Below are positions 63,541 through 64,000 of a stretch of 64,000 nt of DNA, piece by piece. How positions within the stretch are numbered: position 1 is the first letter of the stretch; every line of letters starts with the position of its first letter. This DNA is from Aliiroseovarius halocynthiae (GTDB taxonomy: Bacteria > Pseudomonadota > Alphaproteobacteria > Rhodobacterales > Rhodobacteraceae): assembly GCF_007004645.1 (NCBI RefSeq), contig NZ_ML660019.1:640437-704436 (forward strand). The letters run 5' to 3'. Position numbers and translations under genes: made by a program. A model generated the notes under the pieces. The model was given only the letters and a program-made list of their open reading frames with translations, had not been told where the DNA came from and did no database searches.

Positions 63541-64000
63541 CACAAACTGTGTTGTTGGTGGATGACGACATGATGGTGCGTGAGGCACTGGGGCAGTCGC
63601 TGGAATTGAACGGGCTTTGCGTGATCGCGGCTGGCAGTTATGTCGAGGCAAAGGATCATCTTCTTGCGGATTTCCCGGGGGTTGTGCTGTCGGATATTCG
63701 CATGCCGGGTAAGGATGGTTTTGCGCTGTTAAGCCATGCACAGGCTGTGGATGCAGAACTGCCTGTGATCCTGCTGACCGGGGAAGGGGATGTCCCCACA
63801 GCCGTGCGCGGCATGTCGGAAGGGGCATTTGATTTTCTGGAAAAACCTTGTGACCCCAAGACCTTGCTGTCTGTGATCGGGCGCGCATTGCAAACACGGC
63901 GCTTGGTGTTGGAAAACCGGGCACTGAAGGCAAAGGCAAAGATCGGAGACGCCGCAGCAAGGCTTTTGATCGGGGAAAGCATGCTTGCAGACGAGTTGCG
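63537..64000 (+). CDS. dctD: Sigma-54-dependent response regulator DctD (N-terminal part, cut by window edge)
   Basis: About 154 residues are present and the frame is open to the window end. It begins MTQTVLLVDDDMMVREALGQ, with receiver acidic pocket DDD, phosphorylation site Asp in LSDIRMPGKDG (near residue 53) and the Lys in FLEKPCDP. The following segment enters the AAA+ linker with LIGES. Overlap with dctB supports the pair; with a RpoN-type promoter it would activate a dicarboxylate transporter elsewhere. Confidence 0.87.
   Translation, partial: MTQTVLLVDDDMMVREALGQSLELNGLCVIAAGSYVEAKDHLLADFPGVVLSDIRMPGKDGFALLSHAQAVDAELPVILLTGEGDVPTAVRGMSEGAFDFLEKPCDPKTLLSVIGRALQTRRLVLENRALKAKAKIGDAAARLLIGESMLADEL

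Noticed and set aside
1-64000. CRISPR arrays, tRNA or rRNA genes, prophage or integrative element genes
   Set aside because: No regularly spaced direct repeats, no cloverleaf-like sequences and no integrase, transposase or phage structural genes were recognised.

Overview
The window looks like a chromosomal segment of a marine Roseobacter-group alphaproteobacterium (Rhodobacteraceae). This is inferred from gene content and order, not from a database search: an urt/ure urea block, a DUF2849-cysI-cysH-DUF934-fpr sulfur operon, a membrane-anchored AraC regulator, dctB/dctD, overall high GC, and many ATGA gene overlaps. No rRNA, tRNA, CRISPR array or intact insertion sequence was seen.

Region 1 (1-10014) is a urea module. 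The urea ABC transporter urtABCD runs leftwards and the urease operon ureDABCEFG runs rightwards, from a shared 387-base intergenic region. Urea is taken up and hydrolysed to ammonia and CO2, with UreDEFG loading nickel. Region 2 (10234-12692) has a membrane-bound AraC-type regulator, a small lipoprotein and about 600 bases without a recognisable gene. Region 3 (12693-22774) is a carbohydrate utilisation locus: an ABC sugar transporter operon carrying a sugar isomerase and a Gfo/Idh/MocA dehydrogenase, a divergent LacI regulator followed by a second isomerase/dehydrogenase pair, and gluconokinase. The divergent promoter carries two similar LacI-type operators.

Region 4 (23268-55520) is a large exopolysaccharide or capsule locus of the Wzx/Wzy type: initiating sugar transferase, Wzx-like flippase, Wzy/O-antigen-ligase-like polymerase, Wza-like export protein, Wzc-like tyrosine autokinase, several glycosyltransferases, two sulfotransferases, an acyltransferase, GtrA and a GT-C type membrane glycosyltransferase, and a pectate-lyase-like protein. 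Three sugar-nucleotide branches are visible: a CDP-deoxyhexose branch (cytidylyltransferase, 4,6-dehydratase, PLP-fold 3-dehydratase, C-methyltransferase, SDR); a PglF/WbpM-type UDP-HexNAc 4,6-dehydratase; and an aminotransferase/formyltransferase/PIG-L deacetylase set. The product is inferred to be a decorated heteropolysaccharide with unusual deoxy, amino and possibly sulfated sugars.

Region 5 (55521-60472) holds a strong rho-independent terminator, the assimilatory sulfur reduction operon (ferredoxin-NADP reductase, DUF934, APS/PAPS reductase, sulfite reductase, DUF2849) and a divergent Lrp/AsnC regulator. Region 6 (60564-64000) has a cytochrome P450 and the start of a C4-dicarboxylate two-component system, dctB and a truncated dctD.

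The most promising leads are the CDP-sugar branch with its altered catalytic residues, the tandem operators in the sugar locus, and several strong unexplained inverted repeats in the polysaccharide locus.
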